Source: Mallotus nudiflorus
Lineage: Eukaryota; Streptophyta; Magnoliopsida; Malpighiales; Euphorbiaceae
Assembly (NCBI GenBank): GCA_947683625.1
Contig: CANTUR010000070.1
Location: 62,001 to 126,000, forward strand
Length of the DNA stretch: 64,000 nucleotides
Direction of reading: 5' to 3'
Part shown: piece by piece, positions 59,581 through 64,000 of the stretch
Layout: each line of letters begins with the position of its first letter
Position numbering within the stretch: the first letter of the stretch is position 1
Program-made: the position numbers and the translations under genes
The notes under the pieces: generated by a model
Told to the model about the DNA's origin: nothing
Seen by the model: only the letters and a program-made list of their open reading frames with translations
Databases searched by the model: none

Positions 59581-61003
59581 ATTACGGTTAGGAAGTTGCT
59601 GAGGAAAGGATGTCAGGGATATTTGGCATTGGTCAAGGATACTTCAGTGGAGAAGTTGTCACTCACAGATGTTCCTGTTGCTTGTGAGTTTCTTGATGTT
59701 TTTCTTAAGGAGTTGTCAGGTTTACCACCTCATAGAGAGATTGAGTTATGTATAGATGTGGTTCTAGGTACTACTCCTATATCTATGCCACCCTACAGAG
59801 TTGAAAGAGTTAAAGGAGCAGTTGCAAGAGTTGTTGGATAAGGGTTTCATCAGACCCAGTGTTTCTCCTTGGGGTGCACCAGTCCTGTTTTTGAAGAAGA
59901 AGGATGGTACCCTGAGACTATGCATTGACTACAGAGAGTTGTATAAGGTGACAGTGAAGAACAAGTATCCTCTCCTGAGGATAGATGACTTGTTTGATCA
60001 ACTATAGGGTGCACAGTTCTTTTCCAAGATTGATTTGAGGTCGGGTTATCATCAGCTATGGATTAGTGAAGCTGATGTTCCTAAAACGGCATTCTGCACT
60101 TGATATGGCCATTATGAGTTTCTGGTGATGTCTTTTGGTTTGACTAATGCACCAGCAGCTTTTATGGACCTGATGAACAGGGTATTCAAACCATATGTGG
60201 ATCAGTTTGTGGTAGTCTTCATAGATGATATACTGGTATATTCGAGGAGTATGGAGGATCATGTATATCACTTGAGGACTGTACTACAGACACTGAGAGA
60301 TCATCAACTTTAAGCTAAATTCTTGAAGTGTGATTTCTGGATGGAGAGTGTTTCTTTTCTTAGACATGTGGTGTCTAAAAAAGGTATCCAGGTTGACCCA
60401 CAGAAGATTAAGGCACTGTCTGAGTGGCCTAGACCGACTTTTATTACAGAGATTCATAATTTTCTGGGTTTTGCCAGGTATTATAGGAGGTTTGTGCAAG
60501 ATTTTTCCAGAATTGCAGCCCTTATGACTCGCTTGACTCAGAAGAATGTTAGATTCGAGTGGTCAGAAACTTGTGACAATAATTTTCAATTGTTGAAGGA
60601 GAAGTTGACTACAGCTCCAGTGTTAGCTTTGCCTAATAGTGTGGACAAGTTCACAGTTTATTGTGATGCCTCTAGAGTTGGCCTTGGTTATGTGTTGATG
60701 CATAATGGTAAGGTGATAGCCTATGCTTCGAGGCAGTTGAAGAAGCATGAGCAGAACTATCCTACACATGACCTAGAGATGGTTGCAATGATCTTTGCTC
60801 TCAAGGTCTGGAGACACTATCTGTACGGGGTGACTTATGAGATTTTTACTGATCACAAGAGCCTTAAGTACATTTTCCAGCAGAGAGATCTGAATCTGAG
60901 GCAGAGGAGATGGTTGGAACTGTTGAAAGATTATGACTGTGAGATTTTATATCATATGGGCAAGGCTAATGTAGTAGTAGATGCCTTGAGTAGGAAGTCC
61001 TGA
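59581..61003 (+). pseudogene. Protease tail, reverse transcriptase and RNase H of copy K
   Basis: It begins VRKLLRKGCQGYLALVKDTS, the linker after protease, so the protease active site is absent. RT follows: LPPHREIELCIDVVLGTTPI, a frameshift after MPPYR where about 11 bases are lost, LLDKGFIRPSVSPWGAPVLF, DGTLRLCIDYRELY, and VVVFIDDILVYSRSMEDHVY with an intact FIDD active site. RNase H has FTVYCDASRVGLGYVLMHNG and FTDHKSLKYIFQQRDLNLRQ with VVDALSRKS. Stops occur at 60005, about 60100, 60311 and 61001. Confidence 0.9.
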
Positions 61004-62566
61004 AGCAGTCTTGCTCAAATCAGTGTTGAGAGGAGACCGTTGATCCAGGAGTTTCATTTGTTGGTGGATCAAGGTTTGATGATGAAGATTAGTAGGTCAG
61101 GTGGACTACTAGCTCAGTTTAAGGTGCGGTCTGTACTGACAGATAGGATTAAAGCAGCTCAGAGCCGAGATCCTATTCTAGAAGAGCTTGCAGAGAATGT
61201 TCGAGTAGGGAAGTTCACTGATTTCACACTCAATGATGATGAAGTATTGTGGATCAATGGTAGACTATGTGTTCCTGATGTGGATAATTTGAGAGAAGAG
61301 ATCCTAAAGGAAGTACATTCTACAACTTATAGCATACATCTGGGTGTCATTAAGATGTACCACAGTATCAAAGATTTGTACTGATGGGACGGACTGAAGA
61401 AGGATGTCACTGATTATATTGCTAAGTGCTTGACGTGTCAGCAAGTGAAAGTTGAACATTAGAAGCCTTCTGGGAAGCTTTAGCCTCATCCTATTCCTGA
61501 GTGGAAGTGAAAAAGGATAGCTATGGATTTTGTGGTTGGTTTACCTCATTCTAAGGATGGATATGATTCCATTGGGGTAATTATAGACAGGTTGACTAAG
61601 TCTGCACATTTCTTGCCTGTGAAAGCCACTTATTCTGTAGCTAGATTGGTGAAGTTGTATGTGAAACATATTGTGTGCCTTCATGGAGTACCTGTGTCCA
61701 TTGTGTCAGACAGAGGTTTAGTTTTTACTTCTCATTTTTTACAGAAGTTGTAGGAAGCGATGGGCACTAGGTTGGATTTCAGTACTGCTTTTCATCCTCA
61801 GATAGATGGTCAGTCTGAGAGGACGATCCAGACACTGGAAGATATGTTGAGGATGTGTGTCATGGATTTGGGAGGTAGCTGGGATGATCATTTGCCACTC
61901 GTAGAGTTTGCATATAATAACAGCTACCATGGCAGTATTGGCATGGCACCGTATAAAGCATTGTATGGAAGGAAGTGTAGATCCCCTATGAGTTGGGATG
62001 AGATTGGTGAGAGAGCTTTGATTGGACCTGAGATGGTTCAGGATGCTGCAGAGAAAGTCGCCATGATTAAGCACAGATTAAAAACTGCAGTTAGCAGGCA
62101 GAAGAGCTATGTGGATCCTAGGCGCAGAGATGTAGAGTTTCAAGTTAGAGACTTTATTTTTCTGAAGGTGTCTCCGATGAAGGGTGTTATGAGATTTGGT
62201 AGGAAGGGTAAGTTAGCATTGAGATATATCGGACCGTTCGAGAATCTGGAGAGAGTTGGCATTATTGCATATCGGTTGACTTTGCCCTCAAGTATGTCTC
62301 AAGTGCATCCGGTATTTCATATCTCGATGCTGAGGAAGTATATCTCAGACCCTTCACATGTGTTACAGCTTGATAGCGTAGAAGTGAACGAAGATCTGAC
62401 ATTTGTGGAAGAACCTGTGGCAATTGTAGACTACCAAGTTTGACAGTTGCGTTCGAAGCAGATTCCGATGGTCAAGGTTTTGTGGCATAGCAACAGAGTT
62501 GAGGAGCATACGTGGGAGACTGAAGCTGAAATGCAAGCTTCTTACCCGTATCTCTTCCCTTCTTGA
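61004..62566 (+). pseudogene. Integrase and chromodomain of copy K
   Basis: The zinc domain (HLGVIKMYHSIKDLY, CLTCQQVK) is broken by stops at about 61382 and 61460. The core has the first Asp in MDFVVGLPHSKDGYDS, the second in SDRGLVFTSHFLQ, and Glu in SERTIQTLEDMLRM. The 227-residue frame at 61760-62443 continues with LPLVEFAYNNSYHGSIGMAP, YKALYGRKCRSPMSWDE and the GPF-containing part LALRYIGPFENLERVGIIAY. After a stop in DYQV*QLRSKQ the chromodomain-like end reads IPMVKVLWHSNRVEEHTWE and TEAEMQASYPYLFPS. This C-terminal domain places the family among chromoviruses. Confidence 0.9.
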
Positions 62567-62609
62567 TCTTGTAATTATTCTTTTCTGGAATTCGGGGACA
62601 AATCCTTGT

Positions 62610-62620
62610 AAGGGGGGAAG
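62610..62620 (+). other. Polypurine tract of copy K
   Basis: AAGGGGGGAAG immediately precedes AC and the 3' LTR start at 62623, the usual position for priming plus-strand synthesis. Confidence 0.85.
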
Positions 62621-62622
62621 AC

Positions 62623-64000
62623 TGTAATATCTCGAGTTTTTAAATAATTTTAAACTGCATCGGGATATGCAGTGTTAGTAATTTATATATATATATATTT
62701 GATTATTTAATTAGCTTGTTACTTATTAAAGTCATTTTTAATTACTTTTAATTATTTTTAAGTTATTTACATAAAATTTTCCCGGAAATTTTATTTTCGA
62801 GGAAATTAAAACGTAAATAATTTAATATTAATTATTTGAAATAGTTTTACGAATTTGCATGAACTCATACATAATTTTAAAATGTTAAATAAAATGCATA
62901 CACGTACATTTATTTAAATTAAATTAGGGTTTAATTAATTAAAATTAATTTTTATTATATAGTTTTAATATTAATTAATTAATTATATATATGTGTATAT
63001 ATTATTAAAATATGTGTGTGGTGAGTATTTGTTATGTGTGTGATATTATATAATATTATAATATAAAGTATAGATATATATATACATATAACATTATAAC
63101 TAAAAATAAAGTTTGCATTATTTACAAGTTTGCCCCCTCCCTCCCTCTCCTTCTTCTTCTCCGATCGTTTCCTTCACCGTTCCACCTCCTGTCACGTCGT
63201 TCCTTCACCGTTAGTGTGCCTCCTAGCTTGCCACCACCACCTCCAACCATTCCCGCTGCCTGTAGTCTCCATTTCCGGCGTGTTTTGGTCGGAATATCCT
63301 TGAGAAGCCGAAATTGATTTCACCGTTGATCAAGCCATTTCCGGCCACCAAACTCGATGCCACCAGTCTCTATCTTCTCCTTGAGCTCTGGTGATTCCAT
63401 TTCCAACCTTTGTTTCACTTGAAATGATCTAGATTTCCCTAGGTTTCGATTTTACATTTTCGACCATTTAAGGTTCTTGAATTTTTTGAGATTTGATTTG
63501 AATGATTCATGCAAACTCCCTTCACAAACATTGATCCTAGTAGCTTAATCTACACTCTGAAATTTTTGTAGAATTTTTGGGAATTATTTTGATTTTTGTG
63601 AATTTTTTATTATTTTATTAATATTTTCTAATTTTCTAAAATTAATTAATTAAATTATAAAATTGTGTTTTATGGTGATTATAGGTGTTGAAATGCATTT
63701 TATAAATTTATATGTAATTTTTGTGAATTTTATATATTTATTTTGAATTTATTTAGTTTATGTAATTTTTGAAAAATTAGGTTAATTATGTGTTTTATTG
63801 GAATTAATTGGTTAATTGAGTATATTTATTAATATTATTGAATTATATGTTGAGAAATTTAATTTTGAGTAATTATACTATTTTTGGTGAATTTTTGATT
63901 AATTTTAGTGAATTTACGAAATTAGGGGTATTTTGGTAATTTGACACTAAATTGGCTAAAAATATAATTAAATTGGTTTTACTAGTTATTTAAGGTATAA
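62623..64000 (+). repeat. 3' LTR of copy K, cut by the window end
   Basis: TGTAATATCTCGAG starts an LTR nearly identical in subtype to 56205-57342. The GC-richer island is at about 63131-63390; its donor-like site has become CTGGTGATT. The rest is outside the window. Confidence 0.88.

Larger units (their letters stand above)
56205..64000 (+). mobile_element. Tekay/Del-like chromovirus, plus strand, damaged (copy K)
   Basis: It starts TGTAATATCCCGAG at 56205 and runs beyond the window. Order: 5' LTR piece (56205-57342), gag start, inserted LTR piece L (58140-59580), pol (59581-62566), polypurine tract (62610-62620), 3' LTR from 62623. The two LTRs of this copy share details (CTCCTTCTTCTTCTCCGATC) that other copies lack, so they belong together. 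The gag 3' half and most of protease are missing and pol has many stops. A C-terminal chromodomain and the family's long LTRs fit the Tekay/Del clade. The left flank is CTTTT (56200-56204); the right flank lies outside. Confidence 0.85.

Noticed and set aside
59581..62566. Copy K as a functional retrotransposon
   Set aside because: Protease is missing, gag is truncated and pol has many stops and a frameshift.
1..64000. CRISPR arrays, rRNA genes or organelle insertions
   Set aside because: No regularly spaced repeats and no recognisable rRNA or plastid genes were seen.

Overview
This is a window of AT-rich flowering-plant nuclear DNA, most likely from a eudicot; the species cannot be named from sequence alone. 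The evidence is a plant-type nine-exon gene for a mitochondrial complex I assembly factor, Ty3/gypsy chromoviruses with initiator-Met primer sites, a Ty1/copia element, an L1-type LINE and several Mutator-like MITEs. Nothing here is bacterial. Only two host genes are supported. One is an NDUFAF2-like gene on the minus strand (10205-14156), which I rebuilt exon by exon. The other is a small single-exon gene of unknown function (36421-36789, plus strand). Nearly everything else is transposons, mostly nested and decayed.

Layout. 1-1107: AT-rich, perhaps the end of an antisense copia-type LTR. 1117-2153: Mutator-like MITE with a perfect 9-bp target duplication. 2171-9232: an old short-LTR Ty3/gypsy element (minus) whose middle has been inverted, and which carries a 3.2-kb solo LTR (2591-5833). 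10205-14156: NDUFAF2-like gene. 14408-19147: two long-inverted-repeat elements, the second split by another 3.2-kb solo LTR (15540-18787). 19483-20293: two small Mutator-like MITEs placed end to end. 21123-22059: hAT-like element. 22614-34447: a nest of the same long-LTR family, with a broken LTR holding an antisense gag-pol copy, whose 3' LTR in turn holds an intact solo LTR. 34929-36172: another Mutator-like MITE. 36182-36789: promoter and small gene.

39303 to the window end: an L1-type LINE on the minus strand that has been cut apart by at least four later insertions. These are a copia element lacking protease and integrase (41950-48404), a gag-only gypsy element (50105-53586), a 2.2-kb noncoding LTR-like block (about 53800-56004) and a Tekay/Del-like chromovirus (56205 to beyond 64000) that itself holds a truncated LTR.

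The dominant repeat is one Tekay/Del-like family with LTRs of about 3.24 kb (TGTAATATC...GTCGTGACA), present in about ten pieces. Its gag-pol copies are full of stop codons and deletions. The LTRs contain short conserved GC-richer islands next to good splice-site matches, which is the most unusual recurring structure in the window. The inverted middle of the 2171-9232 element, the palindrome at 34153-34447 and the joins of LTR pieces to coding sequence record the rearrangement history.
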